Source: Pseudoxanthomonas sp. GM95
GTDB lineage: Bacteria; Pseudomonadota; Gammaproteobacteria; Xanthomonadales; Xanthomonadaceae
Direction: 5' to 3'
Length of the DNA: 64,000 nt
Assembly: GCF_900109775.1 (NCBI RefSeq)
Contig: NZ_FOAX01000001.1
Coordinates: forward strand, 434,001-498,000
The notes under the pieces were generated by a model, which was not told the origin of the DNA, did not search any database, and worked only from the letters and a program-made list of their open reading frames with translations. This document shows positions 27,607-37,610 of the stretch, in pieces. Position 1 is the stretch's first letter, and the number at the start of each line of letters is the position of its first letter. A program made the translations under genes and the position numbers.

Positions 27607-28701
27607 ATGACGGTCGACGTACGGGTGGTGCGGGAAACAGCGGCAGGCGAGCGACGCGTGGCCGCCGTGCCGGAAACCGTGAAGAAGCTCATCGCCGCCG
27701 GCGCCGCCGTGCAGGTCGAAGCCGGCGCCGGTGCCGCCGCCGGCTTCACCGACCAAACCTATCTGGACGCGGGCGCCACGCTCATCGATCCCGCCGCGCC
27801 TTTGGCTGCCGGGCTGGTGCTGTGCGTGCAAAGCCCGGAGGCCGCCGTGCTGTCGAGCTGGCCGGCAGGGACCGTGCTGGTCGGCACGCTGCAGCCGCAG
27901 GCCGATGCGGCCCGCGCGCAGGCGCTGACCGCTGCCGGCGTGGTGGCCTTCCCGCTGGAACGCCTGCCGCGCACCACGCGCGCACAGGCCATGGACGTGC
28001 TGAGCTCGCAGGCCGGCATGGCCGGTTACAAGGCGGTGCTGATCGCCGCGGAGCTGACCCCGCGCTTCTTCCCGATGCTGACCACCGCGGCCGGCACGAT
28101 CCGCCCATCCAAGGTGCTGATCGTCGGCGCCGGCGTAGCCGGCCTGCAGGCCGTCGCTACGGCCAAGCGCCTGGGTGCGCAGGTGGAAGGCTTCGACGTG
28201 CGCCCGGAAACGCGCGAGCAGATCGAATCGCTGGGCGGCAAGTTCCTGGACCTGGGCGTCAGTGCGGCTGGCGAGGGCGGCTACGCGCGCCAGCTCACCG
28301 ATGAGGAGCGCGCCGAACAGCAGCGTCGCCTGGCCGAGCACCTCAAGGGCGTGGACACCATCGTCTGCACCGCCGCCGTGCCGGGCCGCCCGGCGCCCAA
28401 GATCATCACCGCCGCCATGGTCGCCGGGATGAAGCCGGGCAGCGTGATCGTCGACCTGGCCGCGGAGACCGGCGGCAACTGCGAGTTGACCCAGCCGGGC
28501 CACAACGTGCTGTCCGATAACGGCGTGACCGTCGCCGGCCCGCTCAACCTGGCCAGCATGGGCGCGGTCCACGCCAGCGAGATGTACGCGCGCAACGTCT
28601 ACAACTTCGTGGCGCTGTTCCTGAAGGACGGCACGCTGTCCTTCGACTGGGAAGACGAACTGCTGGCCAAGACCCGCTGGCAGGCCGACGCGGCCGCCTG
28701 A
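27607..28701 (+). CDS. pntAA: NAD(P) transhydrogenase subunit alpha part 1 (NAD-binding dI)
   Basis: NAD(H)-binding peripheral domain of the proton-translocating transhydrogenase, which makes NADPH from NADH using the proton gradient. It has 364 residues. It begins with an alanine-dehydrogenase-like domain (VRETAAGERRVAAVPETV), with the Rossmann motif VGAGVAGLQA in the middle and AAMVAGMKPGSVIVDLAAETGGN after it. ATG 27607 is preferred to ATG 27592 because GGCGGA lies correctly before it and the family N-terminus follows at once. The membrane subunits are not adjacent: they start at 30267, beyond three antiparallel genes. Confidence 0.95.
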   Translation: MTVDVRVVRETAAGERRVAAVPETVKKLIAAGAAVQVEAGAGAAAGFTDQTYLDAGATLIDPAAPLAAGLVLCVQSPEAAVLSSWPAGTVLVGTLQPQADAARAQALTAAGVVAFPLERLPRTTRAQAMDVLSSQAGMAGYKAVLIAAELTPRFFPMLTTAAGTIRPSKVLIVGAGVAGLQAVATAKRLGAQVEGFDVRPETREQIESLGGKFLDLGVSAAGEGGYARQLTDEERAEQQRRLAEHLKGVDTIVCTAAVPGRPAPKIITAAMVAGMKPGSVIVDLAAETGGNCELTQPGHNVLSDNGVTVAGPLNLASMGAVHASEMYARNVYNFVALFLKDGTLSFDWEDELLAKTRWQADAAA

Positions 28702-28723
28702 CACAGGGCCGGACGATCCGGAT

Positions 28724-29197
28724 TCAGTCCGGATCGTCGTCGCGCTGCGGCGGGTGCGTGCGCACCCAGTCCTGGCGCTGCTGCGGGGTCATGCTCTTCC
28801 ACGCATCGCGCAGCTGCTTGCGCTGCGACGGCGGCAGGTCGCGCATGTGGTCGAACAGGGCGCGGGCTTCCTCGCGCTGCTGCGGATTCATGCCCTCGTA
28901 GCGGCGCACGCCCTGGCGCGCCTGTTCGCGCTGCTCCGGGGTCATGTCGTGCCAGCGCTGGGCGTGTTCCATCATTCTCGGGCGCTGCTTCGGATCGGCG
29001 TTCCAGCGTTCGCGCAGCTGGGTCACCAGCACGTCGCGCTGCTGCGGGGTGAGCTGTTCCCATGCCGGCCATTGCGTCTGCGCGCCGGGCGGCGGAGGTG
29101 GTGCCGGCGGGCGGGCCTGCTGCGCCCACAGCGGCGCGGCCGCGGCAGCCAGCAGGAACAACAGGATCAGTCGAAGCGGTGCGCGCATGGCGGTCAT
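28724..29197 (-). CDS. Exported DUF3106-type protein with QR repeats
   Basis: It has 157 residues. A signal peptide covers about 1-25 (LLFLLAAAAAPLWA, then QQ), followed by a Pro-rich stretch. The rest contains five spaced repeats of the form [LM]xPxQR: LTPQQR, MTPEQR, MNPQQR, LPPSQR and MTPQQR, each beginning a predicted helix. This matches my memory of DUF3106 proteins. Function unknown; it is likely periplasmic. Its ATG at 29197 overlaps the stop of the preceding gene (ATGA). Third gene of the sigma-factor cassette. Confidence 0.8.
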   Translation of the reverse strand: MTAMRAPLRLILLFLLAAAAAPLWAQQARPPAPPPPPGAQTQWPAWEQLTPQQRDVLVTQLRERWNADPKQRPRMMEHAQRWHDMTPEQREQARQGVRRYEGMNPQQREEARALFDHMRDLPPSQRKQLRDAWKSMTPQQRQDWVRTHPPQRDDDPD

Positions 29198-29562
29198 TCC
29201 GTGGTCGGCGAGGCGTCCGAGCCCAGCCAGACGTAGAGGTCGGGATTCTGGTCCAGCACGTCGGCGGTGCTGACGAAGTTGTCGGCGTCGCTGCTGGCCT
29301 GCATGGCGGCGACCGTGGCCGGTTGGCTGCGCGCCGGGGCCATGGGCGTCTGCGTCGGCATCAGCTGGGTCGCGGCCACCATCGCCAGCAGTGCGGTACA
29401 GGCCGTGGCGCCGAGCCAGGCGAAGGTGCGGCCGCGGCGCGGACGCGTTACGGCGGCATGGCGCGCGCTGCGCAGCCTGGCAAGGGTCTGTGGGGAGACC
29501 GCACCGAGCGACGCGGCGTGCAGCTGCCGCAGGTCGTGGTCGAAGTCGGACGGGGTATTCAC
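29194..29562 (-). CDS. Small single-pass membrane protein (DUF3619-like), putative sigma regulator
   Basis: It has 122 residues. A hydrophilic N-terminal domain (DFDHDLRQLHAASLG...) is followed by one membrane helix at about 47-66 and a short tail ending near LYVWLGSD. Size and position between a sigma factor and a DUF3106 gene match DUF3619 proteins of similar operons. An anti-sigma role is inference from the context. It starts with GTG 29562, overlapping the sigma stop (GTGA), with GGAGG upstream. Confidence 0.72.
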   Translation of the reverse strand: MNTPSDFDHDLRQLHAASLGAVSPQTLARLRSARHAAVTRPRRGRTFAWLGATACTALLAMVAATQLMPTQTPMAPARSQPATVAAMQASSDADNFVSTADVLDQNPDLYVWLGSDASPTTE

Positions 29563-30131
29563 CGGAAATCCTCCAGCTGCTTCTGCAACGCGTCGCGCGC
29601 ACGCGACAGATGGGTTTTGACCGAACCTTCCGAACAGCCCATGGCGCGGGCGGTCTGGGCCACGTCCAGCTCTTCCAGCACGCGCAGGGTGAACGCCTCG
29701 CGCTGGCGGGCGGGCAGCCCGCGCAGGGCCTGCACCAGTTTGCCGTACGCCTCGCGCTGGTCGTGGCTGCCGGAAGGGCCGGGCGTGTTGTCGGCCCAGT
29801 CGATCAGGCTGTCCTCGCTGCGCTCGCTGGCCGGCAGCATCCACTTCAGACGGAAGTTGCCGCGCCGCTGCAGATCGATGATGCGCCGGCGCAGGATGCT
29901 CCAGAACAGCGGCGTCCACTCGGCGGCCGGGCGATCGGCGTAGCCCAGCATCTTCATCATCGCGTCCTGGACCGCGTCCAGGGCGTCGTCGCGGCTGCGC
30001 AGGCCGGCCTCGGCGAAGCGGAAGGCGCGCGTGGAGATGCCGGCCAGGAACGCTTCCAGCGACGCAGGCAGGGCCTGCTCGGCGGTGTCGGCAGGGTCCG
30101 GCGGATCAGGGATGAGGGGGCTCACCAGCAC
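29559..30131 (-). CDS. RNA polymerase sigma-70 family (ECF-type) factor
   Basis: It has 190 residues. The region 2 core is ALDAVQDAMMKMLGYADRPAAEW...FWSILRRRIIDLQRR, and the region 4 helix-turn-helix is LPARQREAFTLRVLEELDVAQTARAMGCSEGSVKTHLSRARDAL. No start is clearly better: GTG 30131 or GTG 30125, neither with a good ribosome site. It is transcribed away from pntAB and forms an overlapping set with the two genes after it. The promoter and regulon are unknown. Confidence 0.9.
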   Translation of the reverse strand: MLVSPLIPDPPDPADTAEQALPASLEAFLAGISTRAFRFAEAGLRSRDDALDAVQDAMMKMLGYADRPAAEWTPLFWSILRRRIIDLQRRGNFRLKWMLPASERSEDSLIDWADNTPGPSGSHDQREAYGKLVQALRGLPARQREAFTLRVLEELDVAQTARAMGCSEGSVKTHLSRARDALQKQLEDFR

Positions 30132-30266
30132 AGCTTAGCCATGGCAGGGGGGAGACTGGTGCGAACGCGTCACCGGAGCAGGGGTTGACCCCGGTCTCAA
30201 GCCAGTCAGGCCACGGTTATGATGCCGCCCCGGCTTTTTGCCGGACATCCACGGGGAAATCAGTCC

Positions 30267-30566
30267 ATGAGCGACGGCTTCGTTGCGCTGTACATCTTCA
30301 TGCTGGCGGCCATCGCCGGCCACGTCATCATCTCGCGCGTGCCGGTGATCCTGCACACGCCGCTGATGTCCGGCTCCAACTTCATCCACGGGATCGTGCT
30401 GATCGGCGCGATGGTGGTGCTGGGCCACGCCGACACCACGCTGGAAAAGGCGCTGGGCTTCCTGGCGGTGCTGCTGGGCGCGGGCAACGCCGCCGGCGGC
30501 TACGTGGTGACCGAGCGGATGCTGGACATGTTCAAGTCCAGCAAGAAGCCGGAGGCAGGCAAGTGA
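30267..30566 (+). CDS. pntAB: NAD(P) transhydrogenase subunit alpha part 2 (membrane)
   Basis: Small membrane subunit of 99 residues contributing part of the proton channel (dII). Three hydrophobic segments are visible: about 5-22, 34-52 and 63-82. ATG 30267 has GGGGAA upstream, and its stop overlaps the pntB start (GTGA). The promoter must lie in the 135 bases shared with the divergent sigma factor. Confidence 0.93.
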   Translation: MSDGFVALYIFMLAAIAGHVIISRVPVILHTPLMSGSNFIHGIVLIGAMVVLGHADTTLEKALGFLAVLLGAGNAAGGYVVTERMLDMFKSSKKPEAGK

Positions 30567-32017
30567 ACCTGACCACCGTCGAGCTGCTGGACTGGGTGGT
30601 CAAGGCCAGTTACCTGGTCGCCGCAACCCTGTTTTTGCTGGGCCTGCAGCGCATGGCCTCGCCCAAGACCGCGCGCAGCGGCATCCACTGGGCCGGCACC
30701 GGCATGCTGGTGGCGACCATCGCCACCTTCTTCCTGCCCGACCTGCACAACATCCCGCTGATCCTGGCGGCGATCGTGATCGGCGTGGGCGCGGCGTGGG
30801 TGTCGGCCAAGAAGGTCGCCATCACCGACATGCCGCAGATGGTCGCGCTGTACAACGGCATGGGCGGCGGGTCGGCCGCGGCGATCGGCGCGGTGGAACT
30901 GCTGCGCCTGTCGTTCCTGCTCAATCGCGACACCAGCAACTGGAGCGATCAGGCGATTGCCGACCTGGCCGCGCGCCAGCCCAGCGCGACGATGCTGGGC
31001 CTGGCGGTGATCGGCTCGGCGATCGGTGCGGTGTCGCTGTCGGGCTCGGTGATCGCCTGGGCCAAGCTGGACGGCCGCCTGGACAAGCGCGTGACCTTCC
31101 CGGGCCAGCAGGTGTTCAACCTGGCCGTCGCCGTGGCGGTGGTGGTGCTGGGCCTCTGGGCGGCGGTGAGCCTGAGTCCGCTGGCGATCGTGGCGTTCTT
31201 CGTCACCGCGCTTGCGCTGGGCGTGCTGATGACGCTGCCGATCGGCGGCGCAGACATGCCGGTGGTGATCTCGCTGTACAACGCCTTCACCGGCCTGGCG
31301 GTGGCGTTCGAAGGCTATGTGCTGGGCAACGAGGCGCTGATCATCGCCGGCATGATGGTCGGCGCGGCCGGCATCCTGCTGACCCGCCTGATGGCCAAGG
31401 CGATGAACCGCCCAGTCACCGGCGTGCTGTTCTCCAACTTCGGCGGTGGCGGCACCGCGGCCGAGATCAGCGGCTCGCAGAAGCCCATCGAAGCCGGCGA
31501 CGTGGCCGCGATGATGGCCTTCGCCGAGCGCGTGGTGATCGTGCCCGGATACGGCATGGCCGTGGCCCAGGCCCAGCACAAGATCTGGGAACTGGCGCAG
31601 CGGCTGATCGAGCGCGGGGTGAAGGTGAAGTTCGCCATCCACCCGGTCGCCGGGCGCATGCCGGGCCACATGAACGTGCTGTTGGCCGAGGCCGGCGTGC
31701 CGTACGACCTGATCGCCGACATGGATGACATCAACCCCGAGTTCGCCAACACCGACGTGTCGCTGGTGATCGGCGCCAACGACGTGGTCAATCCGGTGGC
31801 CAAGACCGACCCGGGCAGCCCGATCTACGGCATGCCGATCCTGGACGTAGTCGATTCGAAGAACACCATCGTGATCAAGCGCGGCAAGGGCACCGGCTTT
31901 GCCGGTATCGAAAACGCCCTGTTCTACGCCGACAACACCCGCATGCTGTACGGCGACGGTGCCGAAGCGGCCAGCGCGCTGGTTAGCGAGTTGAAAGCCC
32001 TCGACGGCGGCCACTGA
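30563..32017 (+). CDS. pntB: NAD(P) transhydrogenase subunit beta
   Basis: Integral membrane subunit with C-terminal NADP(H)-binding domain, 484 residues. Several hydrophobic helices fill the first 300 residues. The NADP domain starts near VIVPGYGMAVAQAQHKIWEL and continues with HPVAGRMPGHMNVLLAEAGVPYD and IGANDVVNPVA, all standard for PntB. It begins at GTG 30563 with GGAGG at 30551-30555. It works with pntAA and pntAB to supply NADPH. Confidence 0.97.
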   Translation: MNLTTVELLDWVVKASYLVAATLFLLGLQRMASPKTARSGIHWAGTGMLVATIATFFLPDLHNIPLILAAIVIGVGAAWVSAKKVAITDMPQMVALYNGMGGGSAAAIGAVELLRLSFLLNRDTSNWSDQAIADLAARQPSATMLGLAVIGSAIGAVSLSGSVIAWAKLDGRLDKRVTFPGQQVFNLAVAVAVVVLGLWAAVSLSPLAIVAFFVTALALGVLMTLPIGGADMPVVISLYNAFTGLAVAFEGYVLGNEALIIAGMMVGAAGILLTRLMAKAMNRPVTGVLFSNFGGGGTAAEISGSQKPIEAGDVAAMMAFAERVVIVPGYGMAVAQAQHKIWELAQRLIERGVKVKFAIHPVAGRMPGHMNVLLAEAGVPYDLIADMDDINPEFANTDVSLVIGANDVVNPVAKTDPGSPIYGMPILDVVDSKNTIVIKRGKGTGFAGIENALFYADNTRMLYGDGAEAASALVSELKALDGGH

Positions 32018-32032
32018 GCCGCCGCGGCCACG

Positions 32033-32064
32033 CCATCGCTTCGCGGTTCAGCGCGAGGCGATGG
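32033..32064. other. Long hairpin between convergent pntB and a membrane gene
   Basis: CCATCGCTTCGCG at 32033-32045 pairs with CGCGAGGCGATGG at 32052-32064 (13 bp, one wobble, loop of 6). It lies after pntB and covers the last codons of the minus-strand gene. No T-run follows on either strand, so it may act as a transcript end protector rather than an intrinsic terminator. Confidence 0.4.
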
Positions 32065-32458
32065 CCGCGCCGATCACCGCCAGCGCCAGCAGGGCATAGT
32101 CCAACGGCGTATTGGCGAGCAGGAACAGGGTCCTGGCCAGGTGCCAGCCCAGCTTCACGGCCGATTCCTGCGGGCGCACGCCCATCGTGACGCCCATCTG
32201 CAGCACCACGATCCCCCAGCTGGCCCACGCCACGCCGACTGCGGTCAGCCCGGCGGCCCAGGCCATGCGCAGGCGTCCGGCGGCCATGCCGCCCATGCGC
32301 AGCGACAGGGTCGCCGTCAGCGCGATCACCAGCGCCATCCAGCTGCACTGCGCGCCCAGGTAGAACGCCAGGCCCATCCAGATCAGCGATTGCAGCAGCG
32401 CCAGCAGCACGAACAGGGACAGGGCGGTGAGCGGGGGAAACCGGGTCGGGGCAGGCAT
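32048..32458 (-). CDS. Small four-helix membrane protein, unknown function
   Basis: It has 136 residues and no family I recognise. Four hydrophobic helices are predicted at about 11-34, 39-56, 67-90 and 108-133. The loop between the last two carries GVRPQESAVKLGWH. ATG 32458 is chosen because the protein then begins directly before helix 1; the open frame to 32731 adds a GC-rich, non-protein-like stretch. It is divergent from sufT. Confidence 0.65.
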   Translation of the reverse strand: MPAPTRFPPLTALSLFVLLALLQSLIWMGLAFYLGAQCSWMALVIALTATLSLRMGGMAAGRLRMAWAAGLTAVGVAWASWGIVVLQMGVTMGVRPQESAVKLGWHLARTLFLLANTPLDYALLALAVIGAAIASR

Positions 32459-32636
32459 CGGCGCGCAAGCGAAGGGCAATCGGTCAAGGATACTGCGCCA
32501 GGCCCGTCCGCCGGGACGGACGAGGTCGCCGTGGCGGCCCTGCAACGCTGTGGGGTGCCGATGGGGCCCGGCTGGCGCCGCGCGCCCGGTAGAATGCGCG
32601 CTTGCCTTGCCTCCGCGCGTCCCCATCTTTCCCCGC

Positions 32637-33188
32637 ATGTACTCCAGCAGCAGCGAACCGGTCCAGTTTGAGCGCGATTGCGCCGCCGTCATGGTGCCCG
32701 CGGGCGAAACCGTGACCCTGCCGGCCGGCACCTACGGCTACATCACCCAGGCGCTCGGCGGCAGCTACACCGTGTTCGTCGAAGGCAACCTGTTCCGCAT
32801 CGCGGGCAAGGATGCCGATGCGCTGGGCAAGGAACCGGCCGCGCCGCTGGAACTGGTAAAGGACGCCAGCGACGAACAGGTCGAACAACTGGTGTGGCAG
32901 CAGCTGCGCACCTGCTTCGACCCGGAGATCCCGTTCAACATCGTGGACCTGGGCCTGGTGTACGAGGTGGACATGCGCCATCGCGAGGATGGCCAGCGCG
33001 AGGTCGGCGTGCAGATGACGCTGACGGCGCCGGGCTGCGGCATGGGCGACATCCTGGTCGACGACGTGCGCAGCAAGCTGGAAATGATCCCCACGATCGC
33101 CGAGGCCGACGTCAACCTTGTGTTCGACCCGCCGTGGGGCCGCCACATGATGTCCGAGGCCGCGCGTCTCGAGATGGGCATGATGTAA
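32637..33188 (+). CDS. sufT: Iron-sulfur assembly factor SufT (MIP18/DUF59 family)
   Basis: It has 183 residues. The C-terminal DUF59 domain (about 80-175) carries LRTCFDPEIPFNIVDLGLVYEV and LTAPGCGMGDILVDDV, where C134 is the conserved cysteine, and ends DPPWGRHMMS. The N-terminal extension (1-75), with LPAGTYGYITQALGGSYTVF, is typical of the SufT type. It acts in Fe-S cluster maturation. No suf operon is adjacent. ATG 32637 follows directly on a CT-rich leader without a strong ribosome site. Confidence 0.9.
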   Translation: MYSSSSEPVQFERDCAAVMVPAGETVTLPAGTYGYITQALGGSYTVFVEGNLFRIAGKDADALGKEPAAPLELVKDASDEQVEQLVWQQLRTCFDPEIPFNIVDLGLVYEVDMRHREDGQREVGVQMTLTAPGCGMGDILVDDVRSKLEMIPTIAEADVNLVFDPPWGRHMMSEAARLEMGMM

Positions 33189-35893
<2,705 letters not shown>

Positions 35894-35938
35894 TCGGGCC
35901 GAACAGGGGCGGTGGCTGACCACCGCGCCACGGATGGC

Positions 35939-35966
35939 AGGCCCCGGCATCGCGCCGGGGCCTTTT
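35939..35966 (+). terminator. Rho-independent terminator of the M4 protease gene
   Basis: AGGCCCCGGC at 35939-35948 pairs with GCCGGGGCCT at 35954-35963 (10 bp, loop of 5) followed by TTT. It lies 46 bases after the stop. Confidence 0.85.
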
Positions 35967-36034
35967 CGTTTCAGCGGCAAGCGCCGCGCGGCGCTATCCT
36001 TGCGGGGTTTTGTCACTCAGCAGGTATGTGGTCC

Positions 36035-37132
36035 ATGTCTTCTCCGTCGCCGGCCTTCGCCATCCTGACCTCCAGCACTGCCCGCAGCGCCGCCGAGCGC
36101 GAGCAGATCCTCGCCGCCCCCGGTTTCGGCACCCGTTTTACCGACCACATGGTGGCGGTGAGCTGGAGCGCCGCCGATGGCTGGCACGACGCCCAGGTCC
36201 GCCCCTACGGTCCGCTGCAACTGGACCCAGCGGCCTCGGTGCTGCACTACGGTCAGGAGATCTTCGAGGGCATCAAGGCCTACCGTCATGAGGACGGCTC
36301 GATCTGGACCTTCCGCCCGGAATCCAACGGCGCGCGCCTGCAGCGCTCGGCCAAGCGCCTGGCGCTGCCGGAACTGCCGGTGGACCTGTTCGTCGAATCG
36401 CTGCGCCAGATGATCGCCGTGGACGGCGCCTGGGTGCCGTCGGCGCCGGAAACCAGCCTGTATTTCCGTCCCTTCATGATTGCCGACGAAGCCTTCCTGG
36501 GCGTGCGTGCGGCGCAGAAGGCCTCGTACTACGTGATCGCCAGCCCGGCCGGCCCGTACTTCACCAAGGGCGTGGCGCCGGTGTCGATCTGGCTGTCCAC
36601 CGACTACGCGCGTGCGGCCAAGGGCGGCACCGGTGCGGCCAAGTGCGGCGGCAACTACGCCGCGTCGCTGCTGCCGCAGACCATCGCCCAGCAGAAGGGC
36701 TGCTCGCAGGTGCTGTTCCTGGACCCGGTGGAAGGCAAGTACATCGAGGAACTGGGCGGCATGAACGTGTTCCTGGTCTACGCCGACGGCCGCCTGGTCA
36801 CCCCGGCGCTGTCGGGCAGCATCCTGGAAGGCATCACCCGCGAGAGCATCCTGCAGCTGGCCCGCGACCGCGGCATGGTCGTGGAGGAGCGCAAGGTCTC
36901 CATCGACGAATGGAAGCAGGGCGTGGCCGATGGCACGATTTCCGAGGTGTTCGCCTGCGGCACCGCGGCGGTGGTCACCCCGATCGGTGAGCTGAAGGGC
37001 GAGGGCTTTGCCGTCGGCAGCCCGGACGCGCCGGCCGGCGAAGTCACCATGTCCCTGCGCAAGGAGCTGACCGACATTCAGTACGGTCGCCTGCCGGACC
37101 GCCACGGCTGGCTGGTGCGCCTGGACGCCTGA
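36035..37132 (+). CDS. ilvE: Branched-chain amino acid aminotransferase
   Basis: PLP-dependent fold-type IV enzyme for the last step of Leu, Ile and Val synthesis and the first step of their breakdown. It has 365 residues, the longer eukaryote-like bacterial form. The PLP-lysine segment is [17 protein letters not shown], with [15 protein letters not shown] and [12 protein letters not shown] also conserved. ATG 36035 is preferred to ATG 36026 because AGG at 36022-36024 is then properly spaced. Leucine breakdown genes (liu) lie at 59-64 kb. Confidence 0.95.
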   Translation: MSSPSPAFAILTSSTARSAAEREQILAAPGFGTRFTDHMVAVSWSAADGWHDAQVRPYGPLQLDPAASVLHYGQEIFEGIKAYRHEDGSIWTFRPESNGARLQRSAKRLALPELPVDLFVESLRQMIAVDGAWVPSAPETSLYFRPFMIADEAFLGVRAAQKASYYVIASPAGPYFTKGVAPVSIWLSTDYARAAKGGTGAAKCGGNYAASLLPQTIAQQKGCSQVLFLDPVEGKYIEELGGMNVFLVYADGRLVTPALSGSILEGITRESILQLARDRGMVVEERKVSIDEWKQGVADGTISEVFACGTAAVVTPIGELKGEGFAVGSPDAPAGEVTMSLRKELTDIQYGRLPDRHGWLVRLDA

Positions 37133-37173
37133 GTCCAGGCCGGGCGCTCCGGCGTCCACATTTCGATCCCGCG

Positions 37174-37205
37174 ACGCCCGGCCATTGCCGGGCGTCTTGC
37201 GTTTT
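37174..37205 (+). terminator. Probable terminator of ilvE
   Basis: ACGCCCGGC at 37174-37182 pairs with GCCGGGCGT at 37187-37195 (9 bp, loop CATT). A loose T-rich tail CTTGCGTTTT follows. Confidence 0.55.
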
Positions 37206-37305
37206 GGGCGATCGAAGGCCTGCCATGGCCGATGCGTGGCTTGCCGCGACACGCTACGGCCATCGTCTGTCACGGATGCGCAAATTCGGTGCTGCAGCTG
37301 CGAAA

Positions 37306-37327
37306 AATAACGAATAAATAACGAATA
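37306..37327. repeat. Exact 11-bp tandem repeat (AATAACGAATA) x2
   Basis: AATAACGAATA at 37306-37316 is repeated without gap at 37317-37327. An 11-bp period places both copies on the same helix face. The patch is strikingly AT-rich for this genome and lies about 280 bases before the S8 protease start. Confidence 0.7.
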
Positions 37328-37410
37328 GACCGTGTTCAGCCGCTTGAAACGCGTAGCTGGAAGCGGTTCAACCGGTGACAGACTTCGCGAATCGGAATGC
37401 TTCTGACACA

Positions 37411-37431
37411 TTGCGTCACAAATTGACGCAA
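37411..37431. promoter_or_regulatory. Palindrome TTGCGTCA-N5-TGACGCAA
   Basis: Perfect 8-bp inverted repeats (37411-37418 and 37424-37431) with a 5-base spacer. This is the form of an operator for a dimeric regulator. It is unlike the CRP/Clp site. It lies 180 bases before the S8 protease start. Confidence 0.5.
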
Positions 37432-37610
37432 AACCCGCGCCTGGCGCGTCGGCGCTCGGTTAGTTTCCGGTCAGGTTCGGTGCAACGCCGGACCGGATTC
37501 CCCCGGAGATCGCAGCCGCCAGACATACACAACAGCCCCCGACCCGTCGTGGGCGATCGCCGGGTATTCCCGCAAGAAGCGGGATCACATCATCTGAAGA
37601 GGGAAGTTCG

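Larger units (their letters stand above)
37133..37610. other. Non-coding region before the S8 protease with several repeats
   Basis: 478 bases with no supported gene. It contains, in order: a hairpin after ilvE (37174-37195); an AT-rich patch with an exact 11-bp tandem repeat (37306-37327); a perfect palindrome with 8-bp arms (37411-37431); a stem CCGGTC/GACCGG (37467-37496); and a small hairpin TCCCGC/GCGGGA (37568-37584) just before the GAGGG ribosome site. This is more structure than other gaps of the window show and probably represents the protease promoter and a folded leader. Confidence 0.6.
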
